This document shows, in pieces, positions 46,040-59,778 of a DNA stretch of 64,000 nt (position 1 is the stretch's first letter; each line of letters starts with the position of its first letter). Source of the stretch: Alitta virens (Eukaryota > Annelida > Polychaeta > Phyllodocida > Nereididae); assembly GCA_932294295.1 (NCBI GenBank), contig OW028581.1:9222526-9286525 (forward strand), read 5' to 3'. The position numbers and the translations under genes were made by a program. The notes beneath the pieces are model-generated. The model saw only the letters and a list, made by a program, of their open reading frames with translations. It was not told the origin of the DNA and ran no database searches.

Positions 46040-47952
46040 TTTTGACTGGTGACTCTGGTGCAGTTTCAGCTTCTGTAAGTTTTGTCACAACTGCCTCTTC
46101 CAGAAATAGCATCAGGTTCTCATTTGACTAGCGATTCTGGTGCTCTGTAACTTCTTCTATCACAACTGCTTCTTCCACCACTGCCTTCAGTTCTTCTTTG
46201 ACTGGTGATTCTGGTGCAGCTTGAGCTTCTGTAACTGCTTCTGTCACTATTGCTTGCTCCAAAACAGTTTTTGGTTCTTCCTGGACTGGTGAATTTGGTG
46301 CAGTGTCAGCTTCTGTTTCTTCTGTAACAATTGCTTCTTCCACAATAGCATCAGGTTCTTCTTTGACTGGTGACTCTGGTGCAGTTTCTATTTCTGTATC
46401 ATCTTTTGTCACAATTGCTTCTTCCACAACAGGTTCAGGTTCTTCTTTGATTGGTGACTCTGGTGCAGTTTCAGCTTGTGTTACTTCTTCTGTCGCGAAC
46501 AGCTGCTTTTGCACAATCGCATCAGGTTCATCTTTGATTGGTGATTCTGGGGCAGTTTCAGCTTCTGTAACTTTTTTTGTCATAATTGCTTCTTCCATAA
46601 CAGCCTCAGGTTATTCTTTGACTGGTGACTCTGATGCCTGTTTCAGCTTCTGTAACTTCTTCTATCATGGCTGCTTCTTCCATAACCTCGTCTGCTACAA
46701 CTGCTTCCTGTACAACAGCCTCTGGTTCTTCTGGAGTGATTGGTGATTCTGGTGCAGTTTCACCTACCGTAACTTCTTCTCTCCCAACTGCTTGCTCCAC
46801 AACAGACTCGTGTTATTCTTTGACTAGCAATTCTGGTGCAGCTTCAGCTTCTGTAACTTTTTCTATCACAAGTGCTTCTTACACAACTGCCTTCAATTCT
46901 GCTTTGACTGGTGATTCTGGTGCTGTTTCAGCTGCAGCAATTTCTTCTGTCACAACTGCTTCTTCCACAATGGAATAAGGTTCATCTTTGATTGCCAATT
47001 CTGGCGCAGTTTCAGCTTCTGTAACATCTTCTGTCACTATTGCTTGCTTCAGAACAGCTTCAGGTTCTTCCTTGACTGGTGAATCTGGTGCAGCTCGAGC
47101 TTCTATAACTTCTTCTGTCACAATGGCTTCCTCCACAACAGTCACAGGTTCTTCTTTGACTGGTGACTCTGGTGCAGTTTTCGCTTCTGTAACTCCTTCT
47201 GTCACAACTGCTTCTTCCACAATAGCATCAGGTTCTTCTTTGACTAGCGATTTTGTGTTAGTTTCATCTTCTGTACGTTCTTCTGTCACTACTGCTTGCT
47301 CCAGAACAGCTTCATGTTCTTCTTTGACTGGTGAATCTAGTGCAGTTTCAGATTCTGCAAAAACTGCTTCTTTCACAACAGTTTCCGCTTCTCTAGCTTC
47401 TTCTGTCATGTACAACTGCTTCTTTAACAATAGCATCAGGCTCTTCTTTAACTGGTGATTCTGGTGCAGTTTCAGCTTCTGTAGCTTCTTCTGTCACATC
47501 TGTTTCTTCTTAAACATCCTCAGGATCATTTTGACTGGTGATGCTACTACAGATTTAGCTCCGGTACCTTCTTCTATTACAACGGCTTCTTCCACAACAG
47601 CCTCAGGTACTTCTTTGACTGGTGATTCTGGTGCTATTTCAGATTCTGCAATTTCTTCTATAACATTTGCTTCTTCAACAATAGCCTCAGGTTCTTTGAA
47701 TGGTGACTCTGGTGCAGTGTCAGCATCAGTGGCTTCTTGTGTCACAACTGCTTCTTCCACAATAGCATCAGGTTCTTTGACTGGTGACTCTGGTGCAGTT
47801 TCAGCTTCTGTAACTTCTTTTGTCAATATTGCTTCTTCCATAACAGCCTCAGGTTATTCTTTGACTGGTGACTCTGGTGCAGTTTCAGCTTCTGTAACTT
47901 CTTTTGTCACAATTGCCTCTTCCATAACAGCCTAAGGTTATTCTTTAACTGA

Positions 47953-47955
47953 TGT

Positions 47956-47999
<44 letters not shown>

Positions 48000-48031
48000 G
48001 TTTAATGCCTCATCAGCACTTGAGTGGGCTA
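47953..48031 (-). mobile_element. HOR tag 25
   Basis: taatgcc/acttgag; 1989 bp to tag 26. Confidence 0.8.
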
Positions 48032-49941
48032 TTTTGACTGGTGACTCTGGTGCAGTTTCAGCTTCTGTAAGTTCAGTCACAACTGCCTCTTCCAGAAATA
48101 GCATCAGGTTCTCCTTTGACTAGCGATTCTGGTGCTCTGTAACATCTTCTATCACAACTGCTTCTTCCACCACTGCCTTCAGTTCTTCTTTGACTGGTGA
48201 TTCTGGTGCAGCTTGAGCTTCTGTAACTGCTTCTGTCACTATTGCTTGCTCCAAAACAGTTTTTGGTTCTTCCTGGACTGGTGAATCTGGTGCAGTGTCA
48301 GCTTCTGTTTCTTCTGTAACAATTGCTTCTTCCACAATAGCATCAGGTTCTTCTTTGACTGGCGACTATGGTGCAGTTTCTATTTCTGTATCATCTTTTG
48401 TCACAATTGCTTCTTCCACAACAGGTTCAGGTTCTTCTTTGATTGGTGACTCTGGTGCAGTTTCAGCTTGTGTTACTTCTTCTGTCGCGAACAGCTGCTT
48501 TTGCACAATCGCATCAGGTTCGTCTTTGATTGGTGATTCTGGGGCAGTTTCAGCTTCTGTAACTTTTTTTGTCATAATTGCTTCTTCCATAACAGCCTCA
48601 GGTTATTCTTTGACTGGTGACTCTGATGCCTGTTTCAGCTTCTGTAACTTCTTCTATCATGGCTGCTTCTTCCATAACCTCGTCTGCTACAACTGCTTCC
48701 TGTACAACAGCCTCTGGTTCTTCTGGAGTGATTGGTGATTCTGGTGCAGTTTCACCTACCGTAACTTCTTCTCTCCCATCTGCTTGCTCCACAACAGACT
48801 CGTGTTATTCTTTGACTAGCAATTCTGGTGCAGCTTCAGCTTCTGTAACTTCTTCTATCACAAGTGCTTCTTCCACAACTGCCTTCAATTCTGCTTTGAC
48901 TGGTGATTCTGGTGCTGTTTCAGCTGCAGCAATTTCTTCTGTCACAACTGCTTCTTCCACAATGGAATAAGGTTCATCTTTGATTGCCAATTCTGGCGCA
49001 GTTTCAGCTTCTGTAACATCTTCTGTAACTATTGCTTGCTTCAGAACAGCTTCAGGTTCTTCCTTGACTGGTGAATCTGGTGCAGCTCGAGCTTCTGTAA
49101 CTTCTTCTGTCACAATGGCTTCCTCCACAACAGTCACAGGTTCTTCTTTGACTGGTGACTCTGGTGCAGTTTTCGCTTCTGTAACTCCTGTCACAACTGC
49201 TTCTTCCACAATAGCATCAGGTTCTTCTTTGACTAGCGATTTTGTGTTAGTTTCATTTTCTGTATGTTCTTCTGTCACTACTGCTTGCTCCAGAACAGCT
49301 TCATGTTCTTCTTTGACTGGTGAATCTAGTGCAGTTTCAGATTCTGCAAAAACTGCTTCTTTCACAACAGTTTCAGCTTCTCTAGTTTCTACTGTCATGT
49401 ACAACTGCTTCTTTAACAATAGCATCAGGCTCTTCTTTAACTGGTGATTCTGGTACAGTTTCAGCTTCTGTAGCTTCTTCTGTCACATCTGTTTCTTCTT
49501 AAACATCCTCAGGATCATTTTGACTGGTGATGCTACTACAGATTCAGCTTCGGTACCTTCTTCTATCACAACGGCTTCTTCCACAACAGCCTCAGGTACT
49601 TCTTTGACTGGTGATTCTGGTGCTATTTCAGATTCTGCAATTTCTTCTATAACATGTGCTTCTTCAACAATAGCCTCAGGTTCTTTGAATGGTGACTCTG
49701 GTGCAGTGTCAGTATCAGTGGCTTCTTGTGTCACAACTGCTTCTTCCACAATAGCATCAGGTTCTTTGACTGGTGACTCTGGTGCAGTTTCAGCTTCTGT
49801 AACTTCTTTTGTCAAAATTGCTTCTTCCATAACAGCCTCAGGTTATTCTTTGACTGGTGACTCTGGTGCAGTTTCAGCTTCTGTAACTTCTTTTGTCACG
49901 ATTGCCTCTTCCATAACAGCCTAAGGTTATTCTTTAACTGA

Positions 49942-49944
49942 TGT

Positions 49945-50000
<56 letters not shown>

Positions 50001-50032
50001 GTTTAACGCCTCATCAGCACTTGAGTGGGCTA
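49942..50032 (-). mobile_element. HOR tag 26, last tag in the array
   Basis: taacgcc/acttgag. No (TG)n tract or retrotransposon tail occurs in the remaining 13.6 kb of array. Confidence 0.8.
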
Positions 50033-52064
50033 TTTTGACTGGTGACTCTGGTGCAGTTTCAGCTTCTGTAAGTTTTGTCACAACTGCCTCTTCCAGAAAT
50101 AGCATCAGGTTCTCATTTGACTAGCGATTCTGGTGCTCTGTAACTTCTTCTATCACAACTGCTTCTTCCACCACTGCCTTCAGTTCTTCTTTGACTGGTG
50201 ATTCTGGTGCAGCTTGAGCTTCTGTAACTGCTTCTGTCACTATTGCTTGCTCCAAAACAGTTTTTGGTTCTTCCTGGACTGGTGAATCTGGTGCAGTGTC
50301 AGCTTCTGTTTCTTCTGTAACAATTGCTTCTTCCACAATAGCATCAGGTTCTTCTTTGACTGGTGACTCTGGTGCAGTTTCAGCTTGTGTTACTTCTTCT
50401 GTCGCGAACAGCTGCTTTTGCACAATCGCATCAGGTTCATCTTTGATTGGTGATTCTGGGGCAGTTTCAGCTTCTGTAACTTTTTTTGTCACAATTGCTT
50501 CTTCCATAACAGCCTCAGGTTATTCTTTGACTGGTGACTTTGACGCCTGTTTCAGCTTCTGTAACATCTTCTGTCATCGCTGCTTCTTCCATAACCTCGT
50601 CTGCTACAACTGCTTCCTTTACAAGAGCCTCTGGTTCTTCTGGAGTGATTGGTGATTCTGGTGCAGTTTCACCTACTGTAACTTCTCTCCCAACTGCTTG
50701 CTCCACAACAGACTCATGTTATTCTTTGACTAGCAATTCTGGTGCAGTTTCAGCTACTGTAACTTCTTGTGTCACAACTGCTTCTTCCACTATAGCATCA
50801 GGTTCTTTGAATGGCGATTTTGGTGCAATGTCAGCTTCTGTAGCTTCTTGTGTCACAACTGCTTCTTCCACTATAGCATCAGGTTCTTCTTTGACTGGTG
50901 ACTCTGGTGCAGTTTCTATTTTTGTATCATCTTTTGTCACAATTGCTTCTTCCATAACAGCCTCAGGTTATTCTTTGACTGGTGACTCTGATGCCTGTTT
51001 CAGCTTCTGTAACATCTTCTGTCACAATTGCTTGCTTCAGAACAGCTTCAGGTTCTAGCTTGACTGGTGAATCTGGTGTAGCTCGAGCTTCTGGATCTTC
51101 TTCTGTCACAACTGCTTCTTCCACAATAGCATCAGGTTCTTCTTTGACTGGTGACTCTGGTGGTTTCTTTTTCTGTATCATCTTTTGTCACAATTGCTTC
51201 TTCCACAACAGCCTCAGGTTCTTTGATTGGTGACTCTGGTGCAGTTTCAGCTACTGTAACTTCTTCTCTCCCAACAGTTTGCTCCACAACAGACTCATGT
51301 TATTCTTTGACTAGCAATTCTGGTGCAGCTTCAGCTTCTGTAACTTCTTCTATCACAACTGCTTCTTCCACAACTGCCTTCAGTTCTGCTTTGACTGGTG
51401 ATTCTGGTGCTGTTTCAGCTGCAGCAATTTCTTCTGTCACAACTGCTTCTTCCACAATGGAACAAGGTTCATCTTTACTGGCCAATTCTGGTGCCTGTTT
51501 CACCTTCTGTAACATCTTCTGGCACTATTGCTTGCTTCAGAACAGCTTCAGGTTCTTCCTTGACTGGTGAATCTGGTGCAGCTCGAGCTTCTGTAACTTC
51601 TTCTGTCACAATGGCTTCCTCCACAACAGTCACAGGTTCTTCTTTGACTGGTGACTCTGGCGCAGTTTCAGCTTCTGTAGCTTCTTTTGTCACAACTGCT
51701 TCTTCTTAAACATCCTCAGGATCTTTTTCGACTGGTGATGCGGCTACAGATTCAGCTTCGGTACCTTCTTCTATCACAACGGCTTCTTCCACAACAGCCT
51801 CAGGTTCTTCTTTGACTGGTGATTGTGGTGCTAAATCAGCCTGTGCAATTACTTCTGTAACAATTGCTTCTTCCACAGTAGCCTCAGGTTCTTTGAATGG
51901 CGATTCTGGTGGTGTCAGCATCAGTGGCTTCTTGTGTCACAACTGCTTCTTCCACAATGGCATCAAATTCTTCTTTGACTGGTGACTCTGCTGCAGTTTC
52001 TCTTTCTGTATCTTCTTCTGTCACAACTGCTTCTCCCACAACAACCTCATGTTCTTCTTTGATT

Positions 52065-52091
52065 GGTGTCTCAGGTGTCTCAGGTGTCTCA
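52065..52091 (-). repeat. 9-bp minisatellite, first occurrence
   Basis: Three tandem GGTGTCTCA copies; on the minus strand they read as TPE triplets (ETPETPETP). Four copies, one with a substitution, occur at 54101-54136, and three at about 55080, 56050, 57015, 58232, 59450, 60667 and 61884, once per right-block HOR. The 9-bp period keeps the reading frame. Confidence 0.85.
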
Positions 52092-55000
52092 GCCTCAGGT
52101 TATTCTTTGACTGGTGACACTGGTGCAGTTTCAGCTTCTGCAACTTCTTCTTTCACAACTGCTTCTTCCACAACAGCATCAGGTTCTTCCTTGTTTGGTG
52201 ACTGGTGCAGTTTCAGCTTCTGTAAGTTCTGTCAGAACTGCCTCTTCCAGAAATAGCATCAGGTTCTCCTTTGACTAGCGATTCTGGTGCTCTGTAACTT
52301 CTATCACAACTGCTTCTTCCACCACTGACTTCAGTTCTTCTTTGATTGGTGATTCTAGTGTAGCTTGAGCTTCTGTGACTGCTTCTGTCGCTATTGCTTG
52401 CTCCAGAACAGTTTTTGATTCTTCCCACACTGGTGAATCTGGTGCAGCGTCAGCTTCTGTAACTTCTTCTGTATCAATTGCTTCTTCCACAATAGCCTCA
52501 GGTTCTTTGAATGGCGATTTTGGTGCAATGTCAGCTTCTGTAGCTTCTTGTGTCACAACTGCTTCTTCCACAATAGCATCAGGTTCTTCTTTGACTGGTG
52601 ACTCTGGTGCAGTTTCTATTTTTGTATCATCTTTTGTCACAATTGCTTCTTCCATAACAGCCTCAGGTTATTCTTTGACTGGTGACTCTGATGCCTCTTT
52701 CAGCTTCTGTAACATCTTCTGTCACAATTGCTTGCTTCAGAACAGCTTCAGGTTCTTCCTTGACTGGTGAATCTGGTGCAGCTCGAGCTTCTGTAACTTC
52801 TTCTGTCACAATGGCTTCCTCCACAACAGTCACAGGTTCTTCTTTGACTGGAGACTCTGGCACAGTTTCAGCTTCTGTAGCTTCTTTTGTCACAACTGCT
52901 TCTTCTTAAACATCCTCAGGATCTTTTTTGACTGGTGATGCTGCTACAGATTCAGCTTCGGTACCTTCTTCTATCACAACGGCTTCTTCCACAACAGCCT
53001 CAGGTTCTTCTTTGACTGGTGATTGTGGTGCTAAATCAGCCTGCGCAATTTCTTCTGTAACAATTGCTTCTTCCACAATAGCCTCAGGTTCTTGGAATGG
53101 CGATTCTGGTGGTGTCAGCATCAGTGGCTTCTTGTGTCACAACTGCTTCTTCCACAATGGCATCAGGTTCTTCTTTGACTGGTGACTCTGGTGCAGTTTC
53201 TATTTCTCTATCATCTTTTGTCACAATTGCTTCTTCCACAACAGCCTCAGGTTCTTCTTTGATTGGTGACTCTGGTGCAGTTTCAGCTACTGTAACTTCT
53301 TCTCTCCCAACAGCTTGCTCCACAACAGACTCATGTTATTCTTTGACTAGCAATACTGGTGCAGCTTCAGCTTCTGTAACTTCTTCTATCACAACTGCTT
53401 CTTCCACAACTGCCTTCAGTTCTGCTTTGACTGGTGATTCTGGTGCTGTTTCAGCTGCAGCAATTTCTTCTGTCACAACTGCTTCTTCCACAATGGAATT
53501 AGGTTCATCTTTAATGGCCAATTCTGGTGCCTGTTTCATCTTCTGTAACATCTTCTGGCACTATTGCTTGCTTCAGAACAGCTTCAAGTTCTTCCTTGAC
53601 TGGTGAATCTGGTGCAGCTCGAGCTTCTGTAACTTCTTCTGTTACAATGGCTTCCTCCACAACAGTCACAGGTTCTTCTTTGACTGGTGACACTGGCGCA
53701 GTTTCAGCTTCTGTAGCTTCTTTTGTCACAACTGCTTCTTCTTAAACATCCTCAGGATCTTTTTTGACTGGTGATGCTGCGACAGATTCAGCTTCGGTAC
53801 CTTCTTCTATCACAACGGCTTCTTCCACAACAGCCTCAGGTTCTTCTTTGACTGGTGATTGTGGTGCTAAATCAGCCTGTGCAATTTCTTCTGTAACAAT
53901 TGCTTCTTCCACAATAGCCTCAGGTTCTTTGAATGGCGATTCTGGTGGTGTCAGCATCAGTGGCTTCTTGTGTCACAACTGCTTCTTCCACAATGGCATC
54001 AGGTTCTTCTTTGACTGGTGACTCTGCTGCAGTTTCTCTTTCTGTATCTTCTTCTGTCACAACTGCTTCTCCCACAACAACCTCAGGTTCTTCTTTGATT
54101 GGTGTCTCAGGTGTCTCGGGTGTCTCAGGTGTCTCAGCCTCAGGTTATTCTTTGACTGGTGACACTGGTGCAGTTTCAGCTTCTGCAACTTCTTCTTTCA
54201 CAACTGCTTTTTCCACAACAGCATCAGGTTCTTCCTTGTTTGGTGACTGGTGCAGTTTCAGCTTCTGTAAGTTCTGTCAGAACTGCCTCTTCCAGAAATA
54301 GCATCAGGTTCTCCTTTGACTAGCGATTCTGGTGCTCTGTAACTTCTATCACAACTGCTTCTTCCACCACTGACTTCAGTTCTTCTTTGATTGGTGATTC
54401 TAGTGTAGCTTGAGCTTCTGTGACTGCTTCTGTCGCTATTGCTTGCTCCAGAACAGTTTTTGATTCTTCCCACACTGGTGAATCTGGTGCAGCGTCAGCT
54501 TCTGTAACTTCTTCTGTATCAATTGCTTCTTCCACAATAGCCTCAGGTTCTTTGAATGGCGATTTTGGTGCAATGTCAGCTTCTGTAGCTTCTTGTGTCA
54601 CAACTGCTTCTTCCACAATAGCATCAGGTTCTTCTTTGACTGGTGACTCTGGTGCAGTTTCTATTTTTGTATCATCTTTTGTCACAATTGCTTCTTCCAT
54701 AACAGCCTCAGGTTATTCTTTGACTGGTGACTCTGATGCCTGTTTCAGCTTCTGTAACATCTTCTGTCACAATTGCTTGCTTCAGAACAGCTTCAGGTTC
54801 TAGCTTGACTGGTGAATCTGGTGTAGCTCGAGCTTCTGGATCTTCTTCTGTCACAACTGCTTCTTCCACAATAGCATCAGGTTCTTCTTTGACTGGTGAC
54901 TCTGGTGCTGTTTCTATTTCTATATCATCTTTTGTCACAATTCCTTCTTCCACAACAGCCTCAGGTATTCTTTGACTGGTGACTCTGATGCCTGTTTCAG

Positions 55001-57343
55001 CTTCATGGCTGCTTCTTCCATAACCTCGTCTGCTACAACTGCTTCCTGTACAACAGCCTCTGGTTCTTCTGGAGTGATTGGTGTCTCAGGTGTCTCAGGT
55101 GTCTCAGCCTCAGGTTATTCTTTGACTGGTGACACTGGTGCAGTTTCAGCTTCTGCAACTTCTTCTTTCACAACTGCTTCTTCCACAACAGCATCAGGTT
55201 CTTCCTTGTTTGGTGACTGGTGCAGTTTCAGCTTCTGTAAGTTCTGTCAGAACTGCCTCTTCCAGAAATAGCATCAGGTTCTCCTTTGACTAGCGATTCT
55301 GGTGCTCTGTAACTTCTATCACAACTGCTTCTTCCACCACTGACTTCAGTTCTTCTTTGATTGGTGATTCTAGTGTAGCTTGAGCTTCTGTGACTGCTTC
55401 TGTCGCTATTGCTTGCTCCAGAACAGTTTTTGATTCTTCTCACACTGGTGAATCTGGTGCAGCGTCAGCTTCTGTAACTTCTTCTGTATCAATTGCTTCT
55501 TCCACAATAGCCTCAGGTTCTTTGAATGGCGATTTTGGTGCAATGTCAGCTTCTGTAGCTTCTTGTGTCACAACTGCTTCTTCCACAATAGCATCAGGTT
55601 CTTCTTTGACTGGTGACTCTGGTGCAGTTTCTATTTTTGTATCATCTTTTGTCACAATTGCTTCTTCCATAACAGCCTCAGGTTATTCTTTGACTGGTGA
55701 CTCTGATGCCTGTTTCAGCTTCTGTAACATCTTCTGTCACAATTGCTTGCTTCAGAACAGCTTCAGGTTCTAGCTTGACTGGTGAATCTGGTGTAGCTCG
55801 AGCTTCTGGATCTTCTTCTGTCACAACTGCTTCTTCCACAATAGCATCAGGTTCTTCTTTGACTGGTGACTCTGGTGCTGTTTCTATTTCTATATCATCT
55901 TTTGTCACAATTCCTTCTTCCACAACAGCCTCAGGTATTCTTTGACTGGTGACTCTGATGCCTGTTTCAGCTTCATGGCTGCTTCTTCCATAACCTCGTC
56001 TGCTACAACTGCTTCCTGTACAACAGCCTCTGGTTCTTCTGGAGTGATTGGTGTCTCAGGTGTCTCAGGTGTCTCAGCCTCAGGTTATTCTTTGACTGGT
56101 GACACTGGTGCAGTTTCAGCTTCTGCAACTTCTTCTTTCACAACTGCTTATTCCACAACAGCATCAGGTTCTTCCTTGTTTGGTGACTGGTGCAGTTTCA
56201 GCTTCTGTAAGTTCTGTCAGAACTGCCTCTTCCAGAAATAGCATCAGGTTCTCCTTTGACTAGCGATTCTGGTGCTCTGTAACTTCTATCACAACTGCTT
56301 CTTCCACCACTGACTTCAGTTCTTCTTTGATTGGTGATTCTAGTGCAGCTTGAGCTTCTGTGACTGCTTCTGTCGCTATTGCTTGCTCCAGAAGTTTTTG
56401 ATTCTTCCCACACTGGTGAATCTGGTGCAGCGTCAGCTTCTGTAACTTCTTCTGTATCAATTGCTTCTTCCACAATAGCCTCAGGTTCTTTGAATGGCGA
56501 TTTTGGTGCAATGTCAGCTTCTGTAGCTTCTTGTGTCACAACTGCTTCTTCCACTATAGCATCAGGTTCTTCTTTGACTGGTGACTCTGGTGCAGTTTCT
56601 ATTTCTGTATCATCTTTTGTCACAATTGCTTCTTCCATAACAGCCTCAGGTTATTCTTTGACTGGTGACGTTGATGCCAGTTTCAGCTTCTGTAACATCT
56701 TCTGTATCAATTGCTTCTTCCACAATAGCCTCAGGTTCTTTGAATGGCGATTTTGGTGCAATGTCAGCTTCTGTAGCTTCTTGTGTCACAACTGCTTCTT
56801 CCACAATAGCATCAGGTTCTTCTTTGACTGGTGACTCTGGTGCTGTTTCTATTTCTATATCATCTTTTGTCACAATTCCTTCTTCCACAACAGCCTCAGG
56901 TATTCTTTGACTGGTGACTCTGATGCCTGTTTCAGCTTCATGGCTGCTTCTTCCATAACCTCGTCTGCTACAACTGCTTCCTGTACAACAGCCTCTGGTT
57001 CTTCTGGAGTGATTGGTGTCTCAGGTGTCTCAGGTGTCTCAGCCTCAGGTTATTCTTTGACTGGTGACACTGGTGCAGTTTCAGCTTCTGCAACTTCTTC
57101 TTTCACAACTGCTTCTTCCACAACAGCATCAGGTTCTTCCTTGTTTGGTGACTGGTGCAGTTTCAGCTTCTGTAAGTTCTGTCAGAACTGCCTCTTCCAG
57201 AAATAGCATCAGGTTCTCCTTTGACTAGCGATTCTGGTGCTCTGTAACTTCTATCACAACTGCTTCTTCCACCACTGACTTCAGTTCTTCTTTGATTGGT
57301 GATTCTAGTGCAGCTTGAGCTTCTGTGACTGCTTCTGTCGCTA

Positions 57344-58560
57344 TTGCTTGCTCCAGAAGTTTTTGATTCTTCCCACACTGGTGAATCTGGTGCAGCGTCA
57401 GCTTCTGTAACTTCTTCTGTATCAATTGCTTCTTCCACAATAGCCTCAGGTTCTTTGAATGGCGATTTTGGTGCAATGTCAGCTTCTGTAGCTTCTTGTG
57501 TCACAACTGCTTCTTCCACTATAGCATCAGGTTCTTCTTTGACTGGTGACTCTGGTGCAGTTTCTATTTCTGTATCATCTTTTGTCACAATTGCTTCTTC
57601 CATAACAGCCTCAGGTTATTCTTTGACTGGTGACTTTGATGCCAGTTTCAGCTTCTGTAACATCTTCTGTATCAATTGCTTCTTCCACAATAGCCTCAGG
57701 TTCTTTGAATGGCGATTTTGGTGCAATGTCAGCTTCTTTAGCTTCTTGTGTCACAACTGCTTCTTCCACAATAGCATCAGTTCTTCTTTGACTGGTGACT
57801 CTGGTGCAGTTTCTATTTTTGTATCATCTTTTGTCACAATTTCTTCTTCCATAACAGCCTCAGGTTATTCTTTGACTGGTGACTCTGATGCCTGTTTCAG
57901 CTTCTGTAACATCTTCTGTCACAATTGCTTGCTTCAGAACAGCTTCAGGTTCTAGCTTGACTGGTGAATCTGGTGTAGCTCGAGCTTCTGGATCTTCTTC
58001 TGTCACAACTGCTTCTTCCACAATAGCATCAGGTTCTTCTTTGACTGGTGACTCTGGTGCTGTTTCTATTTCTATATCATCTTTTGTCACAATTCCTTCT
58101 TCCACAACAGCCTCAGGTATTCTTTGACTGGTGACTCTGATGCCTGTTTCAGCTTCATGGCTGCTTCTTCCATAACCTCGTCTGCTACAACTGCTTCCTG
58201 TACAACAGCCTCTGGTTCTTCTGGAGTGATTGGTGTCTCAGGTGTCTCAGGTGTCTCAGCCTCAGGTTATTCTTTGACTGGTGACACTGGTGCAGTTTCA
58301 GCTTCTGCAACTTCTTCTTTCACAACTGCTTCTTCCACAACAGCATCAGGTTCTTCCTTGTTTGGTGACTGGTGCAGTTTCAGCTTCTGTAAGTTCTGTC
58401 AGAACTGCCTCTTCCAGAAATAGCATCAGGTTCTCCTTTGACTAGCGATTCTGGTGCTCTGTAACTTCTATCACAACTGCTTCTTCCACCACTGACTTCA
58501 GTTCTTCTTTGATTGGTGATTCTAGTGCAGCTTGAGCTTCTGTGACTGCTTCTGTCGCTA
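57344..58560 (-). repeat. right-block HOR, 1217 bp, copy a
   Basis: First of four full-length 1217/1218-bp units in tandem. It differs from copy c by only a few bases, such as gcttctttagc for gcttctgtagc near 57733. Confidence 0.85.
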
Positions 58561-59778
58561 TTGCTTGCTCCAGAAGTTTTTGATTCTTCCCACACTGGTG
58601 AATCTGGTGCAGCGTCAGCTTCTGTAACTTCTTCTGTATCAATTGCTTCTTCCACAATAGCCTCAGGTTCTTTGAATGGCGATTTTGGTGCAATGTCAGC
58701 TTCTGTAGCTTCTTGTGTCACAACTGCTTCTTCCACTATAGGATCAGGTTCTTCTTTGACTGGTGACTCTGGTGCAGTTTCTATTTCTGTATCATCTTTT
58801 GTCACAATTGCTTCTTCCATAACAGCCTCAGGTTATTCTTTGACTGGTGACTTTGATGCCAGTTTCAGCTTCTGTAACATCTTCTGTATCAATTGCTTCT
58901 TCCACAATAGCCTTAGGTTCTTTGAATGGCGATTTTGGTGCAATGTCAGCTTCTGTAGCTTCTTGTGTCACAACTGCTTCTTCCACAATAGCATCAGTTC
59001 TTCTTTGACTGGTGACTCTGGTGCAGTTTCTATTTTTGTATCATCTTTTGTCACAATTGCTTCTTCCATAACAGCCTCAGGTTATTCTTTGACTGGTGAC
59101 TCTGATGCCTGTTTCAGCTTCTGTAACATCTTCTGTCACAATTGCTTGCTTCAGAACAGCTTCAGGTTCTAGCTTGACTGGTGAATCTGGTGTAGCTCGA
59201 GCTTCTGGATCTTCTTCTGTCACAACTGCTTCTTCCACAATAGCATCAGGTTCTTCTTTAACTGGTGACTCTGGTGCTGTTTCTATTTCTATATCATCTT
59301 TTGTCACAATTCCTTCTTCCACAACAGCCTCAGGTTATTCTTTGACTGGTGACTCTGATGCCTGTTTCAGCTTCATGGCTGCTTCTTCCATAACCTCGTC
59401 TGCTACAACTGCTTCCTGTACAACAGCCTCTGGTTCTTCTGGAGTGATTGGTGTCTCAGGTGTCTCAGGTGTCTCAGCCTCAGGTTATTCTTTGACTGGT
59501 GACACTGGTGCAGTTTCAGCTTCTGCAACTTCTTCTTTCACAACTGCTTCTTCCACAACAGCATCAGGTTCTTCCTTGTTTGGTGACTGGTGCAGTTTCA
59601 GCTTCTGTAAGTTCTGTCAGAACTGCCTCTTCCAGAAATAGCATCAGGTTCTCCTTTGACTAGCGATTCTGGTGCTCTGTAACTTCTATCACAACTGCTT
59701 CTTCCACCACTGACTTCAGTTCTTCTTTGATTGGTGATTCTAGTGCAGCTTGAGCTTCTGTGACTGCTTCTGTCGCTA
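58561..59778 (-). repeat. right-block HOR, 1218 bp, copy b
   Basis: It has one extra base near 59335 (caggttattc instead of caggtattc), which alone joins two plus-strand frames; also ggatcagg for gcatcagg at about 58741. Confidence 0.85.

Larger units (their letters stand above)
37905..50740 (-). repeat. 84-bp array, middle block, about 2.0-kb HORs with tags
   Basis: Same HOR family as the left block, interrupted only by the retrotransposon. It holds tags 19-26. HOR lengths range from 0.74 to 2.0 kb because of internal deletions, including junctions at about 42986 and 43897. The right limit is approximate: tag-bearing units stop after 50032 and the unit order changes at about 50740. Confidence 0.88.

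Noticed and set aside
1071..50740. CRISPR array
   Set aside because: Repeats are contiguous without unique spacers, have 84-bp coding-like periodicity, and the context is eukaryotic.
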